Source of the DNA: Acidobacteriota bacterium | Lineage (GTDB): Bacteria; Acidobacteriota; Terriglobia; Terriglobales; Acidobacteriaceae | Assembly (NCBI GenBank): GCA_021851335.1 | Contig: JAJZEA010000001.1 | Location: 1 to 64,000 of the forward strand | Direction: 5' to 3' | DNA: 64,000 nucleotides | Part shown: piece after piece, positions 44,920 to 54,800 of the stretch | Position numbering within the stretch: position 1 is the stretch's first letter | How the letters are laid out: each line of letters starts with the position of its first letter | Position numbers and translations under genes: made by a program | The notes under the pieces: model-generated | The model's input: only the letters and a program-made list of their open reading frames with translations | Told to the model about the DNA's origin: nothing | Database searches by the model: none

Positions 44920-46083
44920 TTATGGCTGCAACAAACCGAGTCGTACCTTCCATGTGGTGCTTTTGCCTGGGGCCAGTGTCACCATTCCGGTATTCATCGT
45001 CCCCCACTCTTTGCCAAACGGGTCTCCGAAGTTATATTGATCCTCCACCGCCACAAAACTCTGTGTCGGCGGAGCATAGACCTGCACCGTGCGAATCTCC
45101 GGTGAAAGGCCATCGATCTCCACTCCGTAGTGAGCCTCAGGATCGAGCACTTTTACTACCACCACTCCGTGGGTTCGCTCCAGAGAACTGAAGTTATCGT
45201 CGAGGAACTGACCGCCGAGCGCCTTGCCATTCGGCGCCTGAAAGTCATACGCCGTGCCTGCGACCGGCATCAGCTTTCCGGTGGGAAAAACATTGTCATA
45301 GTTATCCACGGCAGCCAATACGCTGCCGGGAATGTGTAACCGCGCCTGCTCGCGATCCTTGCTGAGCAGGGCAAAATACGGGTGCCAGCCCAGCGCTACG
45401 GGTTCGCTTGCTTTGCCCACATTCTTTGCTGTGATCGAAACCTCCACGTTTTTTGCCGTCAGCGTGATCGTGTACATCAAATCGCTGCTGGAGAACCAAT
45501 GCCCACCGAAATCGCCGCAGTGCAGAACCGCCGTAATCGTTCCGCCCTCGGCGGTATGGGTCATCCGGACGTCGGTCATCTTTGCTTTCAGAATCAGTCC
45601 GTGCATCGCGTGGCGCTCCGCACCGGGCCTGCTGCCCACGTTGTTGGCCGGCAACAGGATGCTGCGCCCCTGCCAGACTGCGGTCAGCATCTTGCCATCC
45701 GGTGAGAGCTTGCCACGAATCCGGTTCGGGTAAGGAAAAAGAAATGCGGCGCCAAGCCGATAGCCCAGGTCGCCATTGGGTGTGTCCCGCGTATTCAACA
45801 TGGTGGCCGACTGCGCCAGCGACGGCGAAGCCAGTACGTGAACCTCACCTTTGCCCGGGAACCATGCGGTTATCTGCTGCACCTCCATGCCCCGGCCCGG
45901 CATCAGCGTGATGCCGGTAAACTCCGGCTGGGTTCCGCCCGGCGTATGGGTGCGCGTAAGGGTAACGGGCGCCTCGCCGTGAATGAGAATCGGAGGCGTG
46001 GCAGACTGTGCCCTTTCCGTGGTCAAAGCAAAGGTTGCAGTCAGTGCCATCAGCATCAGGGCGTGGGTGAGCTTGTTCTGCAT
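44920..46083 (-). CDS. Exported aldose 1-epimerase superfamily protein
   Basis: A 387-residue galactose mutarotase-fold protein with a signal peptide (residues 1-22, MQNKLTHALMLMALTATFAL). Family features are FPYPNRIRG (substrate-binding Asn/Arg), MHGLI with the first catalytic His, GWHPYFAL with the second His, and a late Glu/Asp in SFVAVEDQYNFGDPFG. The usual enzymes interconvert alpha and beta forms of aldoses; an exported version may act on sugars released from polysaccharides. ATG 46083 has GGAG five bases upstream. It is divergent from the uracil-DNA glycosylase. Confidence 0.85.
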   Translation of the reverse strand: MQNKLTHALMLMALTATFALTTERAQSATPPILIHGEAPVTLTRTHTPGGTQPEFTGITLMPGRGMEVQQITAWFPGKGEVHVLASPSLAQSATMLNTRDTPNGDLGYRLGAAFLFPYPNRIRGKLSPDGKMLTAVWQGRSILLPANNVGSRPGAERHAMHGLILKAKMTDVRMTHTAEGGTITAVLHCGDFGGHWFSSSDLMYTITLTAKNVEVSITAKNVGKASEPVALGWHPYFALLSKDREQARLHIPGSVLAAVDNYDNVFPTGKLMPVAGTAYDFQAPNGKALGGQFLDDNFSSLERTHGVVVVKVLDPEAHYGVEIDGLSPEIRTVQVYAPPTQSFVAVEDQYNFGDPFGKEWGTMNTGMVTLAPGKSTTWKVRLGLLQP

Positions 46084-46220
46084 GGGATCTCCATCGACAA
46101 AAACGATTTTTTCGCTTGGTTTCGCGCAACGCAATTCTACGGCAACGTCGCAGAGTGTTGAAACTTTTGTGCGTCGATACAATGACTGAGATGGAGCGTA
46201 GCCCAGTTAGGAAACCACGA

Positions 46221-46955
46221 ATGAACGTTTCTGCCCCGCAGCCAGGCGCAGACTGCCAGAGGACGACGGCGACAAGCCTGGAGATGCTCAATCAGCAGAT
46301 CATCGGCTGCAAGCGCTGCCCGAGGCTGATCGCCTATAGCGCTGATGTTGCGCGCGTACGCCGTCGTCAGTGGCGCGACTGGGAGTATTGGGCGCGTCCC
46401 GTGCCGTCGTTTGGTGATCCGCGGGCGCGTGTGCTGATTGTCGGGCTTGCACCTGGCGCGCATGGCTCGCATCGAACCGGCCGTCCGTTCACCGGCGACG
46501 GATCGGGCGACTTTCTGTACCCGGTGCTGCACCGCACCGGATTTGCGTCGCAGCCAGAGTCCACAGATTGCGGCGATGGACTCACCCTTACGGACCTTTG
46601 GATTGCCGCCGCGGTTCGCTGCGCGCCCCCGGATAACAAGCCAACCACGCAGGAGATCCAGACCTGCGCTCCGTGGCTGGATCAGGAGATCGCCTTGCTC
46701 ACGCGATTACGCGTGATCGTCTGCCTGGGGCGGATTGGTTTTGAGGCCGCTGTCGGTGTCCTGCTGCGCAGTGGAGCGCTCGCTTCCCGCTCCGGATTCA
46801 AGTTTGCACATGGGGCGGAGTTTCGTCTTGCCGATGGACGCTGTCTGCTGGCCAGCTACCATCCGTCCCTGCAAAACACCAACACGGGCCGGCTTACCGA
46901 GCCAATGTTTCGCGCCATCTTTGAGCGCGCCCAAGCCATTGCGCACTCTGCCTGA
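46221..46955 (+). CDS. Family 5 uracil-DNA glycosylase (UDGb), Fe-S type
   Basis: A 244-residue DNA repair enzyme that removes uracil, and often hypoxanthine, from DNA. The active-site segment GLAPGAHGSHRTGRPFTGDGSG is the family 5 signature, which lacks the polar residue of families 1 and 4. The C-terminal loop is ASYHPSLQNTNTGRL. Four Cys suited to a [4Fe-4S] cluster are C30, C33, C134 and C149. ATG 46221 has AGGA eight bases upstream; longer in-frame starts at 46116 and 46182 are less supported. Confidence 0.9.
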   Translation: MNVSAPQPGADCQRTTATSLEMLNQQIIGCKRCPRLIAYSADVARVRRRQWRDWEYWARPVPSFGDPRARVLIVGLAPGAHGSHRTGRPFTGDGSGDFLYPVLHRTGFASQPESTDCGDGLTLTDLWIAAAVRCAPPDNKPTTQEIQTCAPWLDQEIALLTRLRVIVCLGRIGFEAAVGVLLRSGALASRSGFKFAHGAEFRLADGRCLLASYHPSLQNTNTGRLTEPMFRAIFERAQAIAHSA

Positions 46956-46956
46956 A

Positions 46957-47856
46957 TCAACTTGCCTTTGGCTTGTTTTTCCGGTGGAACGTGCGCGAAG
47001 CGAGGTGCGCGATGTCCGGATAAAACTCTCGAAAGACGTTGGTCAGCGCATCGCGGCCCACGGCATAACCAAACTTGCTGAAATAGGACGAAGGAGTGGC
47101 AACCGAAGACGGATAGTAAGTAAGAGAAACAGCTTGCGAAACACCGCGACCCAGTATCTCCGCCCAGTTAAAGGTGTTTTTTCCGTGATAGTCCGGTGTG
47201 ATGAAGACAGACATGCCGGAGTATTCGGTGCGCTTCCAGAAGCTGCCCTGACCCATGGCAAAGTAACGCTCGTCTTCATGGAAAAGTGTAGGGAAAGCAA
47301 AGATAATCAGATAGTCGCCTGCGGACTTATCGATATATCCTCTCCAGTAATAACTCCAGTAACCTCCGACACCTTTGCCGAACTCCGGATGAGTATTGGT
47401 TCCCTCAGCCATCAGCGAGGTCAATCCCACAAAGACATACTGGGAGTAGTCGAAGTTATTTTCCGTGGCGATGATGAAGGATTCCTTCGGTCCCGGCGGG
47501 GGCGGCCGCACGCCGGCGCTGACCGCGCGATAGTTTGGCATCAGCCCCAGAATCCGCTTGGGCTGTTGTTCATCGGTTGGACTGGTCTGCGCTCCGCTGG
47601 TAACCGACGACGGCTTGGATGGCTTGGAATTCTCGCCGCTGCTTGTCGAACTCGTGCTTTGTCCGCCTGCTGCGGATGACTGCGAGATGCTCAGAGCCGT
47701 CAATCCTTCAAAAGCGGAAAATCCGGCTTCGTTGCTGGCGGACAGTTGCGCGTTCAGATGCGAAACCGGCGCATTGGGAAGGTCCGTGCTGGGATTTGCG
47801 GATTGTGCGGATGCTGCAACGGAGAAGCACAGAAAAACGGTGACCAGAAAACGCAA
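46957..47856 (-). CDS. Exported protein of unknown function, copy A of a tandem pair
   Basis: A ~299-residue exported protein with a signal peptide (FLVTVFLCFSVAASAQS), a Ser/Thr/Pro-rich linker (about 30-110) and a conserved C-terminal domain beginning QPKRILGLMPNYRAVSAG. Conserved residues include GTNTHPEFGKGVGGYWSYYWRGYIDK, HEDERYFAMG and GRDALTNVFREFYPDIA, which recur in copy B. No catalytic family was recognised. The start is uncertain: TTG 47856 has GGGAGG four bases upstream, TTG 47877 is an alternative, and no ATG is close. It ends two bases from the UDG stop, convergent. Confidence 0.72.
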   Translation of the reverse strand: MRFLVTVFLCFSVAASAQSANPSTDLPNAPVSHLNAQLSASNEAGFSAFEGLTALSISQSSAAGGQSTSSTSSGENSKPSKPSSVTSGAQTSPTDEQQPKRILGLMPNYRAVSAGVRPPPPGPKESFIIATENNFDYSQYVFVGLTSLMAEGTNTHPEFGKGVGGYWSYYWRGYIDKSAGDYLIIFAFPTLFHEDERYFAMGQGSFWKRTEYSGMSVFITPDYHGKNTFNWAEILGRGVSQAVSLTYYPSSVATPSSYFSKFGYAVGRDALTNVFREFYPDIAHLASRTFHRKNKPKAS

Positions 47857-47956
47857 ATAGCCTCCCAAATGGGTCAAGTATCACTGCTTAGATGCATGGA
47901 AGTACGGATGGGTGAGCCATCCTGTGTGAACTCTACGTCATCTGCCCTGTTTTCCT

Positions 47957-48844
47957 TCAGGGATGGCGATGCAGGACATGGGTGGCAATATCCGGCCAGA
48001 ACTCACGAAAGGTTGCCGTAATTGCGTCTCGACCAATCGAATATCCGTATCGCGAAAGCAATGCGCCAATGGTATTGTCCTGATCGGGATAGTAGAGCAT
48101 GGAAGCGCCCTGAGCGATGGCGCGGCCAAAAACCTCCGCTCCGCTGAACGTCTTTTCCCCTTGATAATTGCGGGCGATCAGCACGCTGGAGGCAGCGTAA
48201 AAGGCTCGTCGCTTGAATCCTCCATGTCCCATGGCGTAATAACGAACATCCTCATGCAACAGGGTGGGTAGCGCAAAGACTACGAGATAGTTTCCATCCG
48301 TCTTGTCGATAAAACCGCGCCAGTAATAGCCCCAAAAACCCGATACGCCTTTTCCCAGGTCCGGGTGGGTATTGGTACCTTCGGCCAGCAGCGAAGTTAA
48401 GCCTCCAAAGACAATCGAGGAGTAATCAAAGCTGTTCACCGTTGCCAGATCAAAGGACTGCTTTGCCGACGGCGGCGGTGGAATCTCTCCAGCGCTGACG
48501 GCGCGATAGTTGGGCATGAAGCCAAGGATGCGCTTGGGCTGTTGCTGTCGAGGATCGACTGTGGTCTTCGGCATTTCCGCGGCATTTTCAGCGTTGGGCG
48601 GAGCGGCTTGAGGCGTGAGCGCCGATGGGGCTTGAGTGGATGGATGAGTCTGCGACGGAGCATCGGCCGGAACCTGCAGAAGAGCCTCGGTGGGCGCATC
48701 CGGTATCGGCGAGCACATATCCGAAGAAGTTTGAGCCGCTGCGGGTATCAGTAGGGATACAAAAAAAAGATACGAGAGAAAACGCAAAAAACGACTCCAG
48801 TCGAAAGTGCCAGCGCACCAAGTTTCTGTTCGCTTCACTGACAT
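47957..48844 (-). CDS. Exported protein of unknown function, copy B of a tandem pair
   Basis: A 295-residue paralogue of the downstream gene. It has a signal peptide (FLRFLSYLFFVSLLIPAAAQ), a Pro/Ser/Thr linker, then a domain starting QPKRILGFMPNYRAVSAGEIPPPP. GTNTHPDLGKGVSGFWGYYWRGFIDK, HEDVRYYAMG and GRDAITATFREFWPDIA align with copy A without gaps over most of the domain. A membrane or envelope role is guessed from the aromatic-rich hydrophobic stretches. Ends 79-100 bp before copy A's start. Confidence 0.75.
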   Translation of the reverse strand: MSVKRTETWCAGTFDWSRFLRFLSYLFFVSLLIPAAAQTSSDMCSPIPDAPTEALLQVPADAPSQTHPSTQAPSALTPQAAPPNAENAAEMPKTTVDPRQQQPKRILGFMPNYRAVSAGEIPPPPSAKQSFDLATVNSFDYSSIVFGGLTSLLAEGTNTHPDLGKGVSGFWGYYWRGFIDKTDGNYLVVFALPTLLHEDVRYYAMGHGGFKRRAFYAASSVLIARNYQGEKTFSGAEVFGRAIAQGASMLYYPDQDNTIGALLSRYGYSIGRDAITATFREFWPDIATHVLHRHP

Positions 48845-49076
48845 TACATGGGATTTGTTCAGATACCGCTATACATTAGACGTCTGTTTAGATGCCGCAG
48901 ACGACAGCCGGACGCAGCATTTTCAGTTTCAGATCTCCCGTCGCACCGACATTGACATACGTGGAAACGTATCGGATGGCTGAACGCCAAAGCCCGGCGA
49001 ATCCGATTCACGACGTATCGACGAGCAGAGAAGAAATTCTCGGTGCGAACCGATAGGAATAGTTTACTATCGGGCC

Positions 49077-50408
49077 ATGTTTTCCCGTCTCGTTTCCGGC
49101 TCCCTGTCTTTGGGCATGCTGGCCGCTGTCCTCAGTGCAACCTTGCTTTCTGCTCAGGCTGCGAGCAACTCGACTGCGCCATCCTCCGCCGTTGTGCTTC
49201 ACGCTGCGCGCATCTTGAACGTGGAGCAGGGAACGATTCAGTCGCCGGGTGAGATATACATTCGGGATGGGCGCATCGTCGCAGTAGGACAGACTGTACA
49301 GCATCCAGCCGACGCCCGCGTGATCGATCTCGGCGACACGACACTGATGCCCGGCCTGATCGATGCCCATGTTCACCTCTTTCTGCATCCCGGCGCGGAA
49401 GATATGCAGACGGTGGTCGAATCCGTGCCGGAGCGCACGATCTATGCGGAACTGGCCGCGCGGGATGATCTGATGGCCGGTTTTACCGCCGAACGCGATA
49501 TGGGAACCGAAGGCGCTGGATCAGCCGATACAGCCGTGCGCAATGCCATCGACGCCGGGCTGATTCCCGGCCCTCATATGCGCATCAGCGGCAACGCCAT
49601 CAGCATTCTCGGTGGACATGAAGACGCAATCCACTTCAATCCCGCCGAACACATCAGCTCCAATGCGACGTATGCCGACAGCACCGACGAGATCATCCAC
49701 GTGATTCGCGAGCAACTGAAAGACGGTTCGAGCTTCGTCAAAATGTATGAAACCGGCGCGGATACTCTTCACAATGGAGTCTTTCATACACCGTGGCAGT
49801 TTTCTGAAGCGCAGCTTGCTGCCGCCGTCGCGGAAGCGGCGCGCATGGGCACCGTAGTTGGCGTTCACTGCACCGGCGAGCCAGGCGCGCTGTTTGCGGC
49901 AACCGCAGGCGTGGCCTCGATCGACCACGCGTATCAGTTGAGCGACGAGACGATGCGGCTGATGCGGGCGAAACAGATTTATGCGGTGCCCACGTTTGCC
50001 ATCAGCGAATACTTTGCCGATCATGCCGACTCACCCTCGGCGGCCGCAAGCGAGCACGCCATGCTCGACTACCACGTCGAACAGTTCCATCGACAACTCG
50101 CCGCAGGCGTTCCCATGGCGGTTGGCTCCGATGTGGGTCCGTTTCCGCACGGAACGCAGGCGCGCGAGTTTGTACTCATGGTGAAATACGGCATGACGCC
50201 CGCCGATGTCCTGCGCGCCGACCTGCTGCATGGCGCGCGCCTGCTGGGTTGGTCCGATCACATGGGCCAGATCAAACCGGGCTTCGATGCCGACATCATC
50301 GCCGTGCCTGGGAATCCACTGGAAGATATCAGCGCCGTCACCCACGTCGGCTTTGTCATGAAGGATGGCGCTATCGTTCGCAATGATCTTCCGCCCACGG
50401 TGAGGTAA
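49077..50408 (+). CDS. Secreted amidohydrolase (imidazolonepropionase-like, possible Xaa-Pro dipeptidase type)
   Basis: A 443-residue TIM-barrel metal-dependent hydrolase with a signal peptide (residues 1-28). Metal ligands are H98 and H100 (DAHVHLF), a candidate carbamylated Lys in SFVKMYETG, His in VGVHCTGEP and SIDHAYQLS, and the Asp in AVGSDVGPF. This pattern belongs to the subgroup that hydrolyses N-acyl or prolyl dipeptides, as in cyanuric acid-unrelated 'Xaa-Pro' carboxypeptidases. The stop lies 5 bp before the isoaspartyl peptidase start, so both are one operon. Substrate is inferred from this context only. Confidence 0.88.
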   Translation: MFSRLVSGSLSLGMLAAVLSATLLSAQAASNSTAPSSAVVLHAARILNVEQGTIQSPGEIYIRDGRIVAVGQTVQHPADARVIDLGDTTLMPGLIDAHVHLFLHPGAEDMQTVVESVPERTIYAELAARDDLMAGFTAERDMGTEGAGSADTAVRNAIDAGLIPGPHMRISGNAISILGGHEDAIHFNPAEHISSNATYADSTDEIIHVIREQLKDGSSFVKMYETGADTLHNGVFHTPWQFSEAQLAAAVAEAARMGTVVGVHCTGEPGALFAATAGVASIDHAYQLSDETMRLMRAKQIYAVPTFAISEYFADHADSPSAAASEHAMLDYHVEQFHRQLAAGVPMAVGSDVGPFPHGTQAREFVLMVKYGMTPADVLRADLLHGARLLGWSDHMGQIKPGFDADIIAVPGNPLEDISAVTHVGFVMKDGAIVRNDLPPTVR

Positions 50409-50413
50409 TCTCG

Positions 50414-51469
50414 ATGCAACGCGTGCTTGCTCTTTTTTTGATGATGACAACTTCTGTTCTGGCTCAATCGACGGCAAAGACTGCGCACCACAAGTGGGCC
50501 GTCGTCATCCACGGCGGCGCTGGAGTGATCGAACGCAGTTCGATGACGCCGGAGGCTGAAAAGGAGTATCGAGCAGGCATGGCCGAGGCTTTGCACGCGG
50601 CTACTTCGGTGCTGGATCGAGGCGGCACGTCTTTGGATGCGGTTGAGGCAGCGATTCGCATTCTGGAAGACGATCCTAACTTCAATGCCGGGCGTGGCGC
50701 TGTCTTTGCCGCCGATGGAACGAATCAACTGGACGCGGCCATCATGGACGGCAGCAATATGAAAGCCGGCGCGGTGGCGGACGTGACGAGCACGCGGCAT
50801 CCCATCTCGCTGGCGCGCGCCGTCATGGAAAAATCGCAACACGTCATGCTCGCTGGCGCTGGCGCGGATGCCTTTGCCGCCTCGGTCGGGCTGGAGCAGG
50901 TGCCACCCTCGTTTTTCTTCACCGAGCGTCGTTGGCAGAGCCTTGTCCGCGAACTCAAGCAGGAACATCTTCCCATCCCCTCGCGTCCGGCCGGTGCTCC
51001 GCCCGCGCCCGATCATCAGGCATTTTTTGATACTCCGGATAACCATAAATACGGCACCGTGGGCGTCGTCGCTCTGGACCGCTCCGGCAACGTTGCCGCC
51101 GGCACATCCACGGGGGGCTTAACGGCCAAGCGATGGGATCGCATCGGCGATTCGCCCATCATTGGAGCGGGCACCTACGCCTCCAACCAGTCCTGCGCCG
51201 TCTCCGGAACCGGGATCGGAGAATACTTCATCCGCTACACTGTCGCTCGGACAATCTGCGCGCTCGTTCAATATAAGGGGATGAGCCTTCAGGCGGCCGC
51301 CGATCTTGTCATCCAGAAGCAACTGGCGCCGATCCATGGCGACGGTGGCGTAATCGCCATCGCCCCGGATGGTCAGATGGCCTGGAGCTTCAACACGCCG
51401 GGCATGTTTCGCGCCCGCCAGGCCGAGGGGGGATCGGCAGAGATCGGAATCTATCGCGACGAGCCGTAA
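50414..51469 (+). CDS. Exported isoaspartyl peptidase/L-asparaginase (Ntn hydrolase)
   Basis: A 351-residue type 2 asparaginase-like enzyme, self-cleaving between the alpha and beta subunits. The catalytic nucleophile is Thr215 in HKYGTVGVVALD, the autoprocessing site. NFNAGRGAVF and STGGLTAKRWDRIGDSP are also family signatures. It removes isoaspartyl residues from damaged peptides or hydrolyses L-asparagine. A short signal peptide (to about residue 18, TSVLAQS) places it outside the cytoplasm, so with its upstream partner it probably recovers amino acids from peptides. Confidence 0.92.
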   Translation: MQRVLALFLMMTTSVLAQSTAKTAHHKWAVVIHGGAGVIERSSMTPEAEKEYRAGMAEALHAATSVLDRGGTSLDAVEAAIRILEDDPNFNAGRGAVFAADGTNQLDAAIMDGSNMKAGAVADVTSTRHPISLARAVMEKSQHVMLAGAGADAFAASVGLEQVPPSFFFTERRWQSLVRELKQEHLPIPSRPAGAPPAPDHQAFFDTPDNHKYGTVGVVALDRSGNVAAGTSTGGLTAKRWDRIGDSPIIGAGTYASNQSCAVSGTGIGEYFIRYTVARTICALVQYKGMSLQAAADLVIQKQLAPIHGDGGVIAIAPDGQMAWSFNTPGMFRARQAEGGSAEIGIYRDEP

Positions 51470-51582
51470 GGCTGGCGGTTGGATCCCTGCCATCTCAGGT
51501 CAATGTTGGCGCTCCCCGGCTGGCACTTGCAGGCGACGGTCAGGGCGAAGTTTGCTATCCCGAATAAATCCATTTATCCCAA

Positions 51583-51615
51583 TTCATGGTTGTTTCATGG
51601 TTGTCTGGTTCATGG
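51583..51615 (+). repeat. Tandem 11-bp direct repeat TTCATGGTTGT
   Basis: Two adjacent exact copies occupy 51583-51593 and 51594-51604, and a partial third copy (TTCATGG) lies at 51609-51615. Spacing by one helical turn would place a repeated binding site on one face of DNA. It is about 130-155 bp upstream of the candidate -35 box. Confidence 0.8.
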
Positions 51616-51738
51616 GGCAGACTTGAGGAAGCAATCGTGTCCTGTGCTCTTATGGTCAGACCAATAGAATGATTTTCTTCGGCTGATGCAGGGAGACAGC
51701 GGTTGCAAGCGGGCCAGCCCCAAGGAAAAAAACTTTTT

Positions 51739-51768
51739 TTTACAACTATTGACAATTGTTGTTATATA
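51739..51768 (+). promoter_or_regulatory. Promoter with 21-bp palindrome in its spacer (TonB receptor 2)
   Basis: TTTACA (51739-51744) and TATATA (51763-51768) are spaced by 18 bp. The spacer is almost entirely a dyad: ACAACTATTG (51742-51751), A, CAATTGTTGT (51753-51762), with nine of ten paired positions matching. A repressor dimer bound here would block polymerase. An alternative -35, TTGACA (51749-51754), with GACAAT at 51773-51778 overlaps the same site. Confidence 0.65.
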
Positions 51769-51834
51769 CAGAGACAATTCCTCTCGCTGGACAATTAGCT
51801 CTCTGACTCAAATCTGTTTCAAAGGATGCCAGGC

Positions 51835-54800
51835 ATGCGTAAACACCCAAAGTGTGGCCTTCAACTGGTAGGACCACTACAGTCACTCGTTCATCGTGCG
51901 GTCCATCGACTGGATGCACGGAATCGCGCTTCTTCTCGCTTCACCTCGCTTCTGGGTACGATTGTCTGCGCCTTGTTGCTTGGAGCTGCATTGGTTGGGG
52001 GCGTTCGCGTCGCCAGCGCGCAGGAGTTCCGCGGAACCATCTCCGGCACGGTCATGGATTCCAGCGGAGCCGTCATCCCTGGCGCTTCCATCACCGTTCG
52101 CGAGGTCAACACCGGCACCGTCAATCACACGGTCAGCGATGCAGCCGGTCAGTATGTGGTTCCGTTCCTGTTGCCAGGTGAATATGTGATCAGTGCGACG
52201 GCGAACGGCTTCCAGTCGATTGAGCGCAAAGGCGTTCCTTTACAGTCGCAGCAGCATGCGGTCATTGATCTGAAGATGTCGGTTGGCGCGGCAACGCAGT
52301 CGGTCACGGTTACGGGCGCTCCACCTCAGTTGAATACATCCGATGCCTCGGTCGGTTCGGTCATCGATACCCAGTCCGTCGCGGACCTGCCGCTGAACGG
52401 ACGCACGCCGACGACGCTGGCCGAACTGACGCCCGGCGTCATCAACACCGCGGCGCCACAACAGATTCATCCCTTTGACAACAATGCGGGCAACTCCTGG
52501 TCGATGGGTGGAACGCCCAATCAGGTGAGCGAGGTGCTGCTGGATGGCTCTCCTGACCTCACGTTGCTGGGTGCTCTGGCGTATGCGCCGACGGAAGACT
52601 CGGTGGCCGAGGTTTCCGTTCGTCCGTTTGACACCGACGCCAGCTTTGGCCACACCATTGGTGGTGTTCTGAACCTGGTCACGAAGAGCGGCACCAACGA
52701 ATATCATGGCACCGCCTATGAGTTTGGTCAGATCTCCGGCATTGACGCCAACACCTACTTCAACAATCGCGCCAACAAGCCGACTCCGGTCTTCCACTTC
52801 AATCAGTACGGTCTCACCTTTGGCGGTCCTGTGCGGATTCCCAAACTCTACGATGGACGCAACAAGCTGCTTTTCTTCTTCGCTTTTGAGGGATTGAAGG
52901 ATTCCAGCCCGAACACGGCTACGCTGACTGTACCCACCGACAGCGATCCGCTGCTGGGCAACTCATCTGGCGGTGAGCGCGCGGGTGATTTCTATCAGAC
53001 GCTGGCTGCGGGTTGTCCTGCCGGCTTTGCCAACGATCCGGGTTCAGCGGCGGCCATGTGTAATCCAAGCGGCAAGAACACCAGCCCGTATCCGGACCCC
53101 AACCAGCTCTACAATCCGTATCAGGTCACGGTCAACGGCTCGTCGTACACCCGCGCACCGATTCTGAAAAACCAGATCACCAGCGCGGGTCCGCTCAACT
53201 CCATTGCGCAGGCTTATCTGAAGCTGTTTCCGTCTCCGAACAACACCCCGGGTGCGGCGGCCGATGGCCAGGACAACTACATCGCCAACGCGCCGAGCAT
53301 CGACAACTACGACAACGAATTCGGGCGTCTTGATTACAACGTCAACGCGGCAGATCATGTGTTCTTTGACATTCGCCACAACTATCGTTCGCAGACCAAG
53401 AACAACTACTTTGGCAACGGGGCAACCGGAACCATTCTGGAGCGCGAAAACTGGGGCACTTCGCTCGACAACGTCTATACGCTGAATGCGACGACGATCT
53501 TTGACACACGCCTGAACTGGACATTCTTTAACGAGGTGCACAGCACTCCTGCCACCGTTTACAGCCCCAACAGCCTCGGTTTTCCGGGTTATATGCAGTC
53601 GGCGAGCGAACTGGTGCAGTTGCCTTTCATCAACTTCCAGACCGGGAGCAGTTGTGGTGGCCACAGCAGCTTCCAGTGCCTGGGCGACACCGGATCGGCG
53701 CTCGACCCCAGCACCAGCTACCAGGTCTTCATGGATATGGTGAAGGTGATCGGACGCCACACGCTGAAGGTGGGCTTTGACGGACGTCAGTACCGTATCA
53801 GCATCCAGAACTTTGGCAACTCCTCTGGCAGCTTCAGCTTCAACTCCGGATTTGTCGAAGCGGGAACGGGTGCCGCGCCGCAGACCTTTGGCGGTGACCT
53901 TGCCACCTTCCTGCTGGGTCTGCCGGCTGGCGGCGAGTTTGATCTCAACGCCCGCGCCGACTATCACCAGTACTACGTCGGCTCCTTCATTCAGGACGAC
54001 TGGCGCGTGACCGACAACCTCACCCTCAACCTTGGCCTCCGTTACGACATCGATACGCCCTTCCGCGAGAAGCTGGGACGCACGGTGAATGGGTTCAACC
54101 CAACCGCGGCCATCAACTATGCCAACACTCCGGCCTTTGCTCCCGTCACGGTCACGGCTTACGGTGGCTCCTACTCGATCAACAACATCAATACTCTGGG
54201 AGGATTGACCTTTCCCAATGGTCCCAATGGCGCAGTCTATGCCACCAACAATGGTTTCTTCAGCCCGCGCATCGGTTTTGCGTGGAGCCTGAATACCAAG
54301 ACCGAGATTCGTGGTGGCTTTGGCATCTTCGTGCAGCCGGAAACGCTCTCCAATCTCAATTCCCAAGGGCAGTATTCGTCGGCAGCGCTCTCCAATCAGG
54401 AGGGTTTCAGCGCGGCTACGCAATATCTGGCCTCGACCAACAACGGCGAGACTTCGGCTGGTTCGCTCAGCAATCCATTTCCCAACGGATTCCAGCAGCC
54501 GCAGGGATCGTCCCAGGGTGCAAACACCTTCCTGGGCCAGGCGATCAGCTTCCTCGCGCCGGTGCAGCATGATCCATACTCCGAGCGCTGGAATATCGGA
54601 ATTCAGCGAGCCATCACGCACAACGATATGGTGGAGTTGATGTATGTCGGCAACCACGCTCTTCATCTGCCTGTCGAGACGCATAACCTGAATGCGACGC
54701 TGTTGCCGTTCCTGACTACCAATCCCTATCGCGATGAAAGTATTGCCAAGGCATACAGCGAGTCCGTCACCAATCCCTTCTATCAGACGCTGGGCGCAAC

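Larger units (their letters stand above)
51470..51834 (+). other. 365-bp intergenic region with promoter and repeats
   Basis: No gene is apparent. It is more AT-rich than the flanking genes, mainly after 51560. It holds an ATAAAT/ATTTAT dyad at 51564-51577, the 11-bp tandem repeat at 51583-51604, and a strong candidate promoter with a palindrome at 51739-51768. These probably regulate TonB receptor 2. Confidence 0.6.
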
